From: Haemophilus sp. C1
Lineage (GTDB): Bacteria > Pseudomonadota > Gammaproteobacteria > Enterobacterales > Pasteurellaceae
Assembly (NCBI RefSeq): GCF_001276515.1
Contig: NZ_LDVZ01000009.1
Location: forward strand, 6,177 to 70,176
DNA length: 64,000 nt
Reading direction: 5' to 3'
Shown piece by piece: positions 23,063 through 33,837 of this stretch. A program made the translations under genes and the position numbers. The notes below the pieces were generated by a model. The model was not told the DNA's origin, searched no databases, and worked only from the letters and a program-made list of their open reading frames with translations. Every line of letters starts with the position of its first letter. Positions within the stretch are counted from its first letter, which is position 1.

Positions 23063-23950
23063 TTATAGCGTTTTTGCCAAATTTTTGATAAAGGATTTAA
23101 ATTCTTTACCTAATTTTTCGTGACGAATACCATATTCTACGAAAGCTTCCATATAGCCAATTTTATCGCCACAGTCGAATGTTTCACCTGTCATATGAAA
23201 TGCTTCAACGGTTTCTTTTTCAATGAGCATATCAATAGCATCGGTTAATTGGATTTCATCGCCAACACCAATTGGCGTCTTTTCCAACAAGTCCCAAATT
23301 GCTGCTGAGAAAACGTAACGACCAACTACAGCAAGGTTTGATGGCGCATCTTCAATAGAGGGTTTTTCAACAATGCTATTAATTTTTGCACTTTCACCGC
23401 CATTAAGATTCTCACCACCACAATCTGCAACACCATAGCTACTCACATTTTCTTGTGAAACAGGCGTTACCATAATTTGGCTTGTACCAGTTTCATTAAA
23501 GCGTCGAATCATTGCAGAAAGATTTTCTTTTTTCTGGTCTGCACTGAAATCGGCTAACAATACGTCAGGTAGTACAACTGCAAATGGCTCATTGCCCACA
23601 AGTGGGCGACCGCATAATACAGCGTGTCCTAATCCTTTTGCGTTGCCTTGGCGAACATGCATAATAGTTACATCTTTTGGACAGATAGAACGTACTTCTT
23701 CTAGAAGCTGACGTTTAACGCGTTTTTCTAGCATTGTTTCTAGTTCAAAAGAGGTATCAAAATGGTTTTCGATAGCATTTTTTGATGAATGCGTGACAAG
23801 CACAATTTCTTTTATGCCTGCGGCAACACATTCATTTACCACGTATTGAATCAATGGTTTATCAACCAAAGTAAGCATTTCCTTCGGAATTGCCTTCGTG
23901 GCAGGCAACATACGTGTACCAAGACCGGCTACAGGAATAATTGCTTTCAT
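23063..23950 (-). CDS. galU: UTP--glucose-1-phosphate uridylyltransferase
   Basis: Makes UDP-glucose for LOS outer core and galactose metabolism; GalU is a known LOS determinant in H. influenzae. It has 295 residues. The nucleotidyltransferase signature [18 protein letters not shown] is at residues 9-26; also VLPDVLLAD and [21 protein letters not shown]. It is followed closely upstream by csrA on the same strand (23-base gap). Confidence 0.97.
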   Translation of the reverse strand: MKAIIPVAGLGTRMLPATKAIPKEMLTLVDKPLIQYVVNECVAAGIKEIVLVTHSSKNAIENHFDTSFELETMLEKRVKRQLLEEVRSICPKDVTIMHVRQGNAKGLGHAVLCGRPLVGNEPFAVVLPDVLLADFSADQKKENLSAMIRRFNETGTSQIMVTPVSQENVSSYGVADCGGENLNGGESAKINSIVEKPSIEDAPSNLAVVGRYVFSAAIWDLLEKTPIGVGDEIQLTDAIDMLIEKETVEAFHMTGETFDCGDKIGYMEAFVEYGIRHEKLGKEFKSFIKNLAKTL

Positions 23951-23973
23951 AATATAAAATCCATTATTTACGA

Positions 23974-24165
23974 TTATGATGAACTGTCTAATTGTTCATC
24001 TTGCATCTGTTTAATTCGTTGGTAAATTTCTTCTCGGTGAACGGATACTTCTTTAGGCGCTTCTACACCGAGTTTAACTTGGTTTCCACGTACACTCAAA
24101 ATCGTGATAGAAATATCATTTCCAATAAGTACACTTTCGCCAACTTTACGAGTCAAGATTAACAT
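23974..24165 (-). CDS. csrA: carbon storage regulator CsrA
   Basis: Homodimeric RNA-binding global regulator. It binds GGA-containing leaders to change translation and stability of mRNAs for glycogen, biofilm and other functions. It has 63 residues: [51 protein letters not shown], with the conserved Leu4 and Arg44 RNA-contact positions. Its own ribosome site (aaggagataaaag) contains GGA, as in autoregulated csrA genes. It lies between alaS and galU, as often seen after alaS. Confidence 0.97.
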   Translation of the reverse strand: MLILTRKVGESVLIGNDISITILSVRGNQVKLGVEAPKEVSVHREEIYQRIKQMQDEQLDSSS

Positions 24166-24243
24166 CTTTTATCTCCTTAGTTTGCATTTATTAGATATCC
24201 CTATCAATCAAGGAAGGGTTGGCATCCCACCAACCGGCTTGTA

Positions 24244-26868
24244 CTACAGATTTTCGTTTAACCAGTCCTGCGCCACCTTAACTGCTTGTGCCACATTTTC
24301 TGGTTGGGAGCCTCCTGCCATTGCCATATCCGGACGACCACCGCCTTTACCCCCGACCTGTTGAGCCATTAAATTAACGAGCTCTCCAGCTTTTACTTTG
24401 GTAGTTAAATCGTTTGTTACACCAACGACAAGGTTGACTTTTTCATCTAAGATCGATGCGAATGCGATTACGCCTGAGCCGAGTTGATTTTTTAAATCGT
24501 CGACCATCACACGTAATGATTTTGTTTCTATGCCGTCTAATTGTTGTGCGATAACAGAAACACCGTTGATTTTGACCGCACTTTTTACAAAATCAGAACC
24601 AGCCTGCATTGCGGCTTTTTCTTTTAGACCTTGTAATTCTTTTTCCACTTTCTTCGCTTTGTCTTGAAGTTGTTGGATTTTTTCCACTAAGGTATTTACG
24701 TCTGATTTTAATAAGTCCGCGCTTTGGGTCAGAATACGTTGTTGATTATGTAACCACTCAATCGCATTTTCACCTGTTACTGCCTCAATACGGCGAACAC
24801 CTGCTGCTACAGCGCTTTCAGTGATAATTTTAAATAGGCCGATATCCCCAGTACGTTTTGCGTGAATACCACCACAAAGCTCAATTGAAAAATCGCCCAT
24901 GGTTAATACGCGAACGTTTTCACCATATTTCTCGCCAAAGAGTGCCATTGCCCCTTTTGCTTTCGCTGAATCAATGTCCATAATATCCGTTTGCACAGGG
25001 AAGTTAGCGCGGATTTTTTGGTTTACTAATGTTTCAATTTGAGTTAATTGTTCTTTTGTAATTGCTTCTGGCTGTGCAAAGTCAAAACGCAAGGCTTTAT
25101 CTGAAACAAGTGAGCCTTTTTGCACAACATGTTGACCTAAAACTTGACGTAAGGCCGCGTGCAATAAGTGTGTTGCTGAGTGATTGAGCGATGTGTTATG
25201 GCGACGTTCTGCATCCACAATAGCATTCACTGATTGCCCAACTTTCAAACTTCCTTGCGTTAATTCTCCAATGTGTCCAAATACTTGCCCATATTTTTGG
25301 GTATCTTTCACATTAAAGGTAACACCTTGTGCGCTTAAATATCCGCTGTCACCAATTTGACCACCTGATTCTGCATAAAACGGCGTATTTTCCAAAATAA
25401 CGACCGCACTTTGACCCGCTTCGATACTTTCCACTGATTTACCATCATAGAAAAGTGCGGTGATTTTTGCTTGAGATTCGACTTCAGTATAGCCTTCAAA
25501 CTTGGTTTCGCCATCTACACGAATAATACTGTTGTAGTCGACACCAAACTGACTCGCTGCTTGAGCACGAGTACGTTGTGCTTCCATTTCACGGTCAAAC
25601 GCTTGTTCATCAATGGTGATATTGCGCTCACGACATACATCAGCGGTTAAATCCAATGGGAAACCATAGGTGTCATAAAGTTTGAATGCAACTTCACCTG
25701 AAAGAACACCATCTTTCACTTGAGCAAGGGCTTCATCTAATAAGCTCAAGCCGCGCTCTAGAGTGCGAGCAAATTGTTCTTCTTCTAAACGTAATAGTTT
25801 TTCAACATTTACTTGTTTTGCTTTTACGTCTTTGCCAGCTTCAGCCATTACTTCAATTAGAGTTGGAACGAGTTTATAGAAAAAGGCCTCTTTGGCACCT
25901 AATAAGTGACCGTGACGAACTGCACGGCGAATAATACGACGTAAGACATAACCACGGCCTTCGTTTGATGGAATAACGCCATCTGCGATTAAATATGCAC
26001 AAGAACGAATATGGTCAGCAATAACACGTAATGATTTGTTAGTTAAATCTGTTGCGCCTACAATTTCCGCTGTTTTTGCGATTAATGTTTTGAAAATATC
26101 AATCTCGTAGTTTGAGTTAACATGTTGTAATACAGCAGAAATACGCTCTAAGCCCATACCTGTGTCAACTGATGGATGTGGTAATTTTTCCATTGTGCCA
26201 TCGGCTAAACGGTTGAATTGCATGAACACAACGTTCCAGATTTCGATATAACGGTCGCCATCTTCTTCTGGTGAGCCTGGAGGTCCCCCCCAAATATGAT
26301 CACCGTGATCGTAGAAAATTTCAGTACAAGGACCGCAAGGACCGGTATCGCCCATTGCCCAGAAGTTGTCTGATGCGTAAGGTGCGCCTTTATTGTCACC
26401 AATGCGAATAATGCGTTCAGCAGGAACGCCGACTTCTTTATTCCAGATATTATAGGCTTCTTCATCGGTTTCATACACGGTTACCCATAGTTTTTCTTTA
26501 GGTAAACCAAGCCATTGTGGGGATGTTAAATATTCCCAAGCAAAATTAATCGCATCGTGTTTAAAGTAATCACCAAAACTGAAGTTACCGAGCATTTCAA
26601 AGAAAGTATGATGACGCGCGGTATAACCAACATTTTCTAGGTCGTTATGTTTACCACCAGCACGTACGCAACGTTGCGCGGTGGTCGCTCTAGAATAAGG
26701 CCGTTTATCCATTCCAAGGAATACATCCTTAAATTGGTTCATCCCAGCATTCGTGAAAAGCAAAGTCGGATCATTTTCCGGCACAAGTGAGCTACTCTCA
26801 ACTACTTGGTGGCCTTTGCTATGGAAAAAATCAAGGAATGATTGTCTTATTTCTGCTGTTGTTTTCAT
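24244..26868 (-). CDS. alaS: alanyl-tRNA synthetase
   Basis: Charges tRNA-Ala and edits mischarged serine and glycine. It has 874 residues, full length. Class II catalytic core at the N-terminus ([39 protein letters not shown]). The editing-domain zinc site is [11 protein letters not shown] and [10 protein letters not shown]. The C-terminal C-Ala domain ends with [15 protein letters not shown]. Confidence 0.98.
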   Translation of the reverse strand: MKTTAEIRQSFLDFFHSKGHQVVESSSLVPENDPTLLFTNAGMNQFKDVFLGMDKRPYSRATTAQRCVRAGGKHNDLENVGYTARHHTFFEMLGNFSFGDYFKHDAINFAWEYLTSPQWLGLPKEKLWVTVYETDEEAYNIWNKEVGVPAERIIRIGDNKGAPYASDNFWAMGDTGPCGPCTEIFYDHGDHIWGGPPGSPEEDGDRYIEIWNVVFMQFNRLADGTMEKLPHPSVDTGMGLERISAVLQHVNSNYEIDIFKTLIAKTAEIVGATDLTNKSLRVIADHIRSCAYLIADGVIPSNEGRGYVLRRIIRRAVRHGHLLGAKEAFFYKLVPTLIEVMAEAGKDVKAKQVNVEKLLRLEEEQFARTLERGLSLLDEALAQVKDGVLSGEVAFKLYDTYGFPLDLTADVCRERNITIDEQAFDREMEAQRTRAQAASQFGVDYNSIIRVDGETKFEGYTEVESQAKITALFYDGKSVESIEAGQSAVVILENTPFYAESGGQIGDSGYLSAQGVTFNVKDTQKYGQVFGHIGELTQGSLKVGQSVNAIVDAERRHNTSLNHSATHLLHAALRQVLGQHVVQKGSLVSDKALRFDFAQPEAITKEQLTQIETLVNQKIRANFPVQTDIMDIDSAKAKGAMALFGEKYGENVRVLTMGDFSIELCGGIHAKRTGDIGLFKIITESAVAAGVRRIEAVTGENAIEWLHNQQRILTQSADLLKSDVNTLVEKIQQLQDKAKKVEKELQGLKEKAAMQAGSDFVKSAVKINGVSVIAQQLDGIETKSLRVMVDDLKNQLGSGVIAFASILDEKVNLVVGVTNDLTTKVKAGELVNLMAQQVGGKGGGRPDMAMAGGSQPENVAQAVKVAQDWLNENL

Positions 26869-26974
26869 TAAAAAGAATCCTTGTTACCCATAATAAAAAT
26901 AAAAACTAAACCGTACTATTTTTGCATATTTTTGAAATTTATAAAAAGGCTTTTTGCCAAAACCCCAAAATAAA

Positions 26975-27008
26975 ACCGCACTTCACGACGCTATTTGAGA
27001 AGTGCGGT
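26975..27008 (-). terminator. uspA terminator formed by paired uptake signals
   Basis: ACCGCACTT (26975-26983) and AAGTGCGGT (27000-27008) form an inverted pair 47 bases after the uspA stop; a TTTTATTTT tract follows on the minus strand. Confidence 0.8.
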
Positions 27009-27055
27009 TAAAATTTAAGTTATTTCAGATTATTCAAAAAACAATTTCTTGTTAA

Positions 27056-27481
27056 TTATTCATCTCTAAGCGGAACAACCAACATATCAATTTTAATCGT
27101 ATTCATCACTTGACGTGTTGAAGACATTAACTTACTCCAAAAATCTTGGTGATGTCCCGTCACTAATAAATCTACATCATATTGTTCGATAGCATCACTT
27201 AGAACTTGCCCTAAATCACCACTGCCACTCAATTTTTCTGAAATTGGATAATCCGCACTTTCAGCTAAATCTAATAAGGCTTTTTGTGTTTCCGTGGAAA
27301 TTCTGTCCTGCATTGAAGACATATTCACATCAATCAATCCAGTATAAAGATCCGAGAAGTTCACATCAACATGGATGATAGAAAGTTTTGCTTCGTGGCG
27401 TTTTGCAACTCCAACCGCTTTTTTAAGTAAAACTGGACTCTCTTCAGAAAGATCTACTGCCACTAAAACGTGTTTGTACAT
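27056..27481 (-). CDS. uspA: universal stress protein A
   Basis: Small cytosolic stress protein induced on growth arrest, 141 residues. It has the alpha/beta nucleotide-binding-like fold: [23 protein letters not shown] and the [35 protein letters not shown] end. As in E. coli UspA the ATP-binding GxxG(9)GS pattern is not complete. A CRP-like site lies 70 bases upstream. Confidence 0.93.
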   Translation of the reverse strand: MYKHVLVAVDLSEESPVLLKKAVGVAKRHEAKLSIIHVDVNFSDLYTGLIDVNMSSMQDRISTETQKALLDLAESADYPISEKLSGSGDLGQVLSDAIEQYDVDLLVTGHHQDFWSKLMSSTRQVMNTIKIDMLVVPLRDE

Positions 27482-27551
27482 AATCGACTCCTTAACTGAT
27501 TGGTTTGGCTTTTAACTGGTTCTAATGCTAACATTTTGAGCAATAAAAAAC

Positions 27552-27567
27552 TGTGTACTAGATCACA
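27552..27567. promoter_or_regulatory. CRP-like site upstream of uspA
   Basis: TGTGT-ACTAGA-TCACA, nine of ten consensus bases of TGTGA-N6-TCACA. It lies about 70 bases before the uspA ATG, in the gap after the pepP stop. Confidence 0.6.
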
Positions 27568-27582
27568 ATTTAAACATTTTTA

Positions 27583-28875
27583 TTAAAAATTCATTAAATT
27601 TTCAATGTCTGCAATTTCTTTGGGAGCCGCTGCGGTTAGGATTTTATTACCATATTCAGTCATGAGTAAATTATCCTCAATGCGCACGCCAATGCCTTTG
27701 TATTGCTCTGGCACATCAGCATCTTCTGAAATATAAATACCAGGTTCAACGGTAATCACCATGCCGATTTCGAGTATCCGCTGTTTATCCTGACCATAGC
27801 TACCCACGTCATGCACATCTAAACCCAGCCGGTGCCCTAATCCATGCATATAAAATTGGCGATAAGCTTGTTGTTCAATCAGCGTATCGACATCACCTTT
27901 CAAGATGCCTAAATCCACTAATCCTTGGGTTTTAATACGAATAACTTCATCATTGGCTTGCTTAATGGAATTGCCCGGTACAAGCAACTCAATCGCACGT
28001 TTTTGCGCTTTTAATACTAACTCGTAAATTTCACGTTGAGGCGGGCTAAATTTTCCATTTACAGGAAAGGTTCGGGTAATATCGCCCGCATACATAGCAA
28101 ATTCGCAGCCGGCGTCAATTAGCACTAAATCCCCATCATTTAGTGGGCGATCATTTTCTGTGTAGTGCAAAATACAGGCGTTACTTCCCCCTGCAACAAT
28201 GGAATTGTAAGAAGGAAATCTTGCGCAATGGCGATTAAATTCATGCAAAATATCGCTTTCAATTTCATATTCAAAGCGATTTGGGCGTGTCGTTTGCATT
28301 GCTTTAATATGCCCAAGTGCCGTAATTTGTCCCGCTTGTTGCATTAATCGGATTTCATTAGGCGATTTTATAAGGCGCATTTCGCTAAGCATTGGTCGCC
28401 AATCTAAAATCTCGCTAAAACTCATCGCACTTTCTGTCACTAATTTATCGCCCCAAGTATGAATTTCTGGCACATAGTAAAGTGCAGTCAAATTTTTCAG
28501 TATTTTTGGCAGTACGGTATCAAATTCTTCAATAGAATAGGCTTCATTTACATTAAGTTGTTGTGGTGCAAGCTCAACACCTAATCGGCGACCATTCCAA
28601 GTTTCAAGTAACGGATCACGTGGACGGAGAAAAATAATGGCTTTTTCAGTTTGTTCTGTTTTTAGTAATAGCAGCGCAGCATTCGGTTCATTAAAGCCTG
28701 TTAAATACCAAAAATAGCTATCTTGACGGAAAGGATAGGTACAATCATTATTACGGCGTTTTTCGATTTCAGAAAAAAGTAATAATGCCGAATTAGGTTG
28801 CATTTGAGTGAATACTCGTGTGCGGCGTTCCCCAAATTCTTCTTTAGGCAATTCAGCCATATAAGCCAATTCCAT
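27583..28875 (-). CDS. pepP: Xaa-Pro aminopeptidase P
   Basis: Removes N-terminal residues ahead of proline. It has 430 residues. The pita-bread fold's dinuclear metal ligands are visible: two Asp in DAGCEFAMYAGDITRTFP, His in HGLGHRLGLDVHD, Glu in EPGIYI and Glu in RIEDN. It starts eleven bases after the YgfB-like gene, forming the same pair as in E. coli. Confidence 0.96.
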   Translation of the reverse strand: MELAYMAELPKEEFGERRTRVFTQMQPNSALLLFSEIEKRRNNDCTYPFRQDSYFWYLTGFNEPNAALLLLKTEQTEKAIIFLRPRDPLLETWNGRRLGVELAPQQLNVNEAYSIEEFDTVLPKILKNLTALYYVPEIHTWGDKLVTESAMSFSEILDWRPMLSEMRLIKSPNEIRLMQQAGQITALGHIKAMQTTRPNRFEYEIESDILHEFNRHCARFPSYNSIVAGGSNACILHYTENDRPLNDGDLVLIDAGCEFAMYAGDITRTFPVNGKFSPPQREIYELVLKAQKRAIELLVPGNSIKQANDEVIRIKTQGLVDLGILKGDVDTLIEQQAYRQFYMHGLGHRLGLDVHDVGSYGQDKQRILEIGMVITVEPGIYISEDADVPEQYKGIGVRIEDNLLMTEYGNKILTAAAPKEIADIENLMNF

Positions 28876-28886
28876 TCGAGATCTCC

Positions 28887-29435
28887 TTAATGTAATACAG
28901 GTTTGCTTTCTATTTCTCCTTCGTTGAAATGAGAATAGAACAACATTGCAATGGTGCGAACATATTCAATAATTTCTTCTAGCGCTTCCGCAAGCTCTTC
29001 TTCATTGTCATCTTCATCATAGCCAAGCTGACAAATATCTTGTAGATCATCTACCGCTTCGCCAATTTCGCCTTTTTCTTTTGCTAATTCAGGTTGCACT
29101 AAGCCGAGACCAAGTAAGAATTGGTTTGCCCAGTCAGATAAGCTATCCGCTTGTGCAAAGACATTTTCATCTTCGGTTAAACCAAGTTCAAAGGTAAATC
29201 CTTCAACATCTGATAAGGTTTGACTAATTTGTTCATAAAGTTCTGTAACTGGTTGAACTAATCCTGTTGGATAAGCGTGATTATCATTGCTGAATTGATA
29301 TAAGAGCGGTAGCCAACTTTGATCTTTTAAGCCACCACAAAGTAAACCGCTTAAAAAACCGTGTAGTTCTGTTGCATTAAAGCCGATTCCAGCAGATTTA
29401 AGTTGTTGGTTAAGGTCAGAATGAGAAATGAGCAT
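28887..29435 (-). CDS. YgfB/YecA-family (UPF0149) protein
   Basis: A 182-residue acidic protein with an N-terminal helical bundle ([28 protein letters not shown]) and the C-terminal stretch [31 protein letters not shown] longer reading (to 29522) is open, but its extra 29 residues are basic and unlike the family, and the ATG at 29435 has a ribosome site (caggacatctatt). The exact role is unsettled; the first gene of an operon with pepP. Confidence 0.88.
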   Translation of the reverse strand: MLISHSDLNQQLKSAGIGFNATELHGFLSGLLCGGLKDQSWLPLLYQFSNDNHAYPTGLVQPVTELYEQISQTLSDVEGFTFELGLTEDENVFAQADSLSDWANQFLLGLGLVQPELAKEKGEIGEAVDDLQDICQLGYDEDDNEEELAEALEEIIEYVRTIAMLFYSHFNEGEIESKPVLH

Positions 29436-29484
29436 AATAGATGTCCTGAGTAAATTTGAAATTAGTGTAAACCTTTGTAAATAA

Positions 29485-29500
29485 AAAAGCGATCGCTTTT
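29485..29500 (-). terminator. groESL terminator
   Basis: AAAAGCGATCGCTTTT is a perfect palindrome, followed on the minus strand by TTATTT. A single uptake signal (ACCGCACTT at about 29516) lies between it and groEL. Confidence 0.75.
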
Positions 29501-29544
29501 CCTTGTGGAAAAACGACCGCACTTTTTACCTGATGATGAGCGAA

Positions 29545-31203
<1,659 letters not shown>

Positions 31204-31213
31204 TTAATTTAAA

Positions 31214-31504
31214 TTATTCCACAATCGCCAAAATATCGTTTTCAGAAATGATTAACACTTCTTCACCATCGATTTTTTCACTTTTCACGCCATAACCATC
31301 ATTGAAAATGACCGTATCGCCAACTTTTACATCTAAAGGTTGAACGGTGCCATTTTCTAAAATACGACCTTTCCCCACAGCTAATACTTTCGCGCGGGTT
31401 GATTTAGTCGCTGCTGAACCGGTTAATACGATACCGCCAGCTGAACGGGTTTCGACTTCTTCACGTTTAATAATTACACGATCGTGTAAAGGACGAATAT
31501 TCAT
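31214..31504 (-). CDS. groES: 10 kDa co-chaperonin GroES
   Basis: Heptameric lid of GroEL. It has 96 residues from [32 protein letters not shown] (mobile loop). A longer open frame adds 22 basic residues upstream; I chose the ATG at 31504 because it matches the family length and follows aagaaggaaattaatc. A sigma-32-type promoter is upstream. Confidence 0.98.
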   Translation of the reverse strand: MNIRPLHDRVIIKREEVETRSAGGIVLTGSAATKSTRAKVLAVGKGRILENGTVQPLDVKVGDTVIFNDGYGVKSEKIDGEEVLIISENDILAIVE

Positions 31505-31542
31505 GATTAATTTCCTTCTTAAGAATTTGTAAGTGCGGTTTT

Positions 31543-31573
31543 TATATAAGGAACATTTTTTCGCTTTCAAGGG
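31543..31573 (-). promoter_or_regulatory. sigma-32-type heat-shock promoter of groESL
   Basis: On the minus strand: CCCTTGAAA (-35), 13-base spacer, CCTTATATA (-10), against the consensus CTTGAAA-N13-15-CCCCATNT. It lies about 40 bases before the groES ATG. The island boundary (IS1016-like end) is only 36 bases further upstream, so the promoter survived the insertion. Confidence 0.75.
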
Positions 31574-31608
31574 CTATTCATAAAAAAATTCTGACAAAAT
31601 GTTTGGGG

Positions 31609-31626
31609 CTAATCTACTTCAGCCCC
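31609..31626 (-). repeat. solo IS1016-like terminal repeat
   Basis: The reverse complement GGGGCTGAAGTAGATTAG matches the outer end of the IS1016 copy at 34178-34195 (GGGGCTAACGTAGATTAG) in 16 of 18 positions and has the same orientation. No transposase sequence adjoins it. It marks the left edge of the accessory island. Confidence 0.6.
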
Positions 31627-31646
31627 TAAAAGAATATAACGTATTA

Positions 31647-31675
31647 TTTACAGAGTAAGGGTCTGAATATATAAT
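31647..31675 (+). promoter_or_regulatory. promoter of the trimeric autotransporter gene
   Basis: TTTACA (31647-31652), 17-base spacer, perfect TATAAT (31670-31675). Expected transcription start is at about 31682, giving a leader of about 30 bases to the ATG at 31715. Confidence 0.65.
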
Positions 31676-31714
31676 CGGAGGATTAGGTTGGCTTTAACTC
31701 TAATTGGTACAATC

Positions 31715-32518
31715 ATGATACGACATACGACATACGACATACGACATACGACATACGACATACGACATACGACAATATCTAAACTCATCCTCACAGCAGC
31801 AGCCACAGGAATCGGCATATCCGCCGTGCCATACGCTCAGGCTGACGGCAATGGGCCAACGACGGTCAGAAAGCTGACTATAGAAAAATCGGGAAATGAT
31901 GATGAAAATGAGCATAAATTTTTTTACGAAGAGACATCTTCGGGTGAATTTGAAGAGCACAATCCCGTCATCGGCTATGACGGCGGTGATACCCTGATTA
32001 CCAACATTGCAAATGGTGAGATTGGTCCGGGTTCGACTGATGCAGTTACCGGAGGTCAACTGTATTCCTACGTACCTGAAAAGATTGAGAAAAAGCTTGA
32101 GGAATTTATTCAAGGTTTACCTGATAGAGTTGAGTCTGGATCAGACGTTAAAATTGAATATTCAAATAACCAACTAACTCTAACCCTTTCCGAAAATGGG
32201 AAAAAGAAAATCAACAATATGTCCTCCTCTGAACGGATTTCCTCTATAGAGCAAAAAGTCGACAAGTTGGATAAATCAATGAACGGCGGTATCGCCAAAG
32301 CAGGAGCGATCGCACTCCTTCCTCAACCGACTTATGTGGGACACTCGATGGTATCCGCTTCTACGGCACACTACAACGGCGAACAGGCTCTTGCAATCGG
32401 TTACTCCAGACTCTCAGATAACGGCAAAGTAATCCTGAAGGCAGGTACTTCGTTTAATTTCTCCGGCAACAATACCAAAAAACCGTTATTTGGAGCGGCT
32501 GTCGGCTATCAATGGTGA
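31715..32518 (+). CDS. small phase-variable trimeric autotransporter adhesin (YadA-anchor family)
   Basis: Predicted outer-membrane adhesin of 267 residues. Order: an N-terminal heptad-encoded stretch (IRHTTYD repeated, residues 2-20), a signal-peptide hydrophobic core (SKLILTAAATGIGISAVPYAQA), a short passenger, the neck-like motif DAVTGGQLYSY, a coiled coil (about 135-190) and a C-terminal four-strand YadA anchor (GGIAKAGAIALLPQP...SMVSASTAHYNGEQALAIGYSRLSDNGK...GAAVGYQW). It is very short for the family, as is HadA of biogroup aegyptius. A TTG at 31688 in the same frame sits behind GGAGG, but the promoter position favours ATG 31715. Eight heptamers put the frame ON. Base composition and flanks point to neisserial origin. 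Confidence 0.85.
   Translation: MIRHTTYDIRHTTYDIRHTTISKLILTAAATGIGISAVPYAQADGNGPTTVRKLTIEKSGNDDENEHKFFYEETSSGEFEEHNPVIGYDGGDTLITNIANGEIGPGSTDAVTGGQLYSYVPEKIEKKLEEFIQGLPDRVESGSDVKIEYSNNQLTLTLSENGKKKINNMSSSERISSIEQKVDKLDKSMNGGIAKAGAIALLPQPTYVGHSMVSASTAHYNGEQALAIGYSRLSDNGKVILKAGTSFNFSGNNTKKPLFGAAVGYQW
31718..31773 (+). repeat. simple sequence repeat, 8 x ATACGAC
   Basis: Eight perfect tandem copies of the heptamer ATACGAC, beginning with the second codon of the adhesin gene. Seven is not a multiple of three, so gain or loss of one unit shifts the frame. With the two other frames translation stops soon: one has TAA at the tenth base after the repeat, the other reaches TGA about 100 bases on. Only one of three repeat-number classes gives full-length protein. 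Confidence 0.97.
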
Positions 32519-32677
32519 TCTTCCGCCATTAATACGGCTGTGTTTTATTGATTCCGGCGGTTTGTAACGGAAAATTGATTATTTTTTATTTAGATAGAAA
32601 TCTATTCTTTTGAATAAAAGCTATCTCTTAACTGATAATACGTTGCATCAATACCTATTGGAACACAGCCTATAGTA

Positions 32678-32711
32678 AAAATGCCGCACTTGCAGACAGG
32701 TGCGGCATTTT
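32678..32711 (+). terminator. terminator of the adhesin gene
   Basis: AAAATGCCGCAC / GTGCGGCATTTT, perfect 12-bp arms around TTGCAGACAG. The arms resemble the Haemophilus uptake signal (CCGCACTT) but do not match its 9-base core exactly. The stretch 32519-32786 between the adhesin and glycosyltransferase genes holds nothing else I recognise. Confidence 0.8.
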
Positions 32712-32786
32712 GGATTTTGTATGCAGGTCATATCCTAAAGTTGCCCATCTGCATACTTCGCCTTTTACAACAAATTAAGGATTCAG

Positions 32787-33707
32787 ATGTACTCCAACGA
32801 TAAAGCAACCTCCAATAATCTACCCAGTATCAGCTTCATCCTGCCCGTATATAATGTTGCACCCTATATCCCTCGCGCGCTCGAAAGCATATTGCTTCAA
32901 ACGGTTCGCAAAGAAATTATTCTGATAGATGACGGTTCGACAGATGGCAGTGCGGAAATCCTGGCGAAATATATGCACCAATATCCCTTTATTACCGTTG
33001 TCAGCAGCCAAAACAGGGGGGTGGCGGCGGCACGCAATGCCGGATTAAAACTTGCAACGGGGGATTTCATCATGTTCTTAGACCCCGATGACGAACTTTA
33101 CCCCATAGATTTCGGTTTGTGGGCAAGACTTGCTCAAGATAACGGACTTCAAGCGATTAAAGGCGTATATCTCCGTCCTCCTTATGAAGAGGGGAAAAAT
33201 ATGTTGAGGTGTAAGCCCGTTTTTCAATTTAAAGAACAGCACAATGGGAAAATCTCATCTATGCAGGGGATATTGATGCAGAGTCTGCCTCATCACTGGC
33301 CTCTACACAATATGTGCTTTATGATTGACCGTCGCCACCTTGTCGCTACGGGTGTTACCTATCGCAACGGTATGCGTTTTGGGGAAGATATGGTTTTCAT
33401 TTCTGAATTTCTGATTGCAGGCGGAAAAATCTTGGAGGTTGACATTCCCTTTTTTATTTATCACCGCAGAAAAGGAAGTCTGACAACTGCCCTACCCGAC
33501 CACAGGCTGACCGATTACCTTCACAATCTGCTTACCTATCTCGTACCGCTGATGGAAAGGCAGACCGATTCAAGATACGCAGAAACTGTCCGTCAAATCC
33601 TACTGATTGAATTTGATAAAATTGGCAGAATTGTCAAAAATTTCCCCGAACTGAAAAAAGAATATGACTGCCTCTTTACGCAACTGCCGGATAAAAAATA
33701 TCTCTGA
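32787..33707 (+). CDS. family 2 glycosyltransferase
   Basis: A 306-residue GT-A fold transferase. N-terminal nucleotide-sugar site: ISFILPVYNVAPYIPRALESIL (15-36), IDDGSTDGS (47-55), NRGVAAARNAGL (76-87) and the metal-binding DPDD (99-102). The ED base region is probably GMRFGEDMVFISEF (about 205-218). There is no membrane segment, so it acts at the cytosolic face. Acceptor and sugar are unknown; LOS/polysaccharide extension or modification of the neighbouring adhesin are both possible. Ribosome site ttaaggattcag. Codon use and the neisserial uptake sequences just downstream indicate transfer from Neisseria. Confidence 0.85.
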   Translation: MYSNDKATSNNLPSISFILPVYNVAPYIPRALESILLQTVRKEIILIDDGSTDGSAEILAKYMHQYPFITVVSSQNRGVAAARNAGLKLATGDFIMFLDPDDELYPIDFGLWARLAQDNGLQAIKGVYLRPPYEEGKNMLRCKPVFQFKEQHNGKISSMQGILMQSLPHHWPLHNMCFMIDRRHLVATGVTYRNGMRFGEDMVFISEFLIAGGKILEVDIPFFIYHRRKGSLTTALPDHRLTDYLHNLLTYLVPLMERQTDSRYAETVRQILLIEFDKIGRIVKNFPELKKEYDCLFTQLPDKKYL

Positions 33708-33720
33708 CCATATGGGGGCA

Positions 33721-33761
33721 AATGCCGTCTGAATGCCTGAGAAGCCGTTTCAGACGGCATT
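33721..33761 (+). terminator. terminator made of an inverted pair of Neisseria DNA uptake sequences
   Basis: ATGCCGTCTGAA (33722-33733) and its reverse complement TTCAGACGGCAT (33749-33760) are perfect 12-base neisserial DUS copies (10-base core GCCGTCTGAA plus AT), 15 bases apart; the stem extends to 13 bp and is followed by TGTTTTATTT. Inverted DUS pairs as terminators are typical of Neisseria genomes. This is direct evidence of the origin of the segment. Confidence 0.97.
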
Positions 33762-33837
33762 GTTTTATTTGGTAAGCAACTGTCTGCGTTGTATAATTGC
33801 CCGCTTTAAAATCGATAACAAACATACAGGAACCGCC

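Noticed and set aside
29436..29522. N-terminal extension of the YgfB-like protein
   Set aside because: The extra residues are not family-like, and the inner ATG has the right length and ribosome site.
31718..31773. CRISPR-like short repeat array
   Set aside because: The repeats are seven bases long and directly contiguous without spacers; they lie within a reading frame, so this is a simple sequence repeat.
32678..32711. Haemophilus uptake signal in the adhesin terminator
   Set aside because: The arms read GCCGCACTT and AGGTGCGGC, each one or more bases off the AAGTGCGGT core, so they do not count as a uptake signal.
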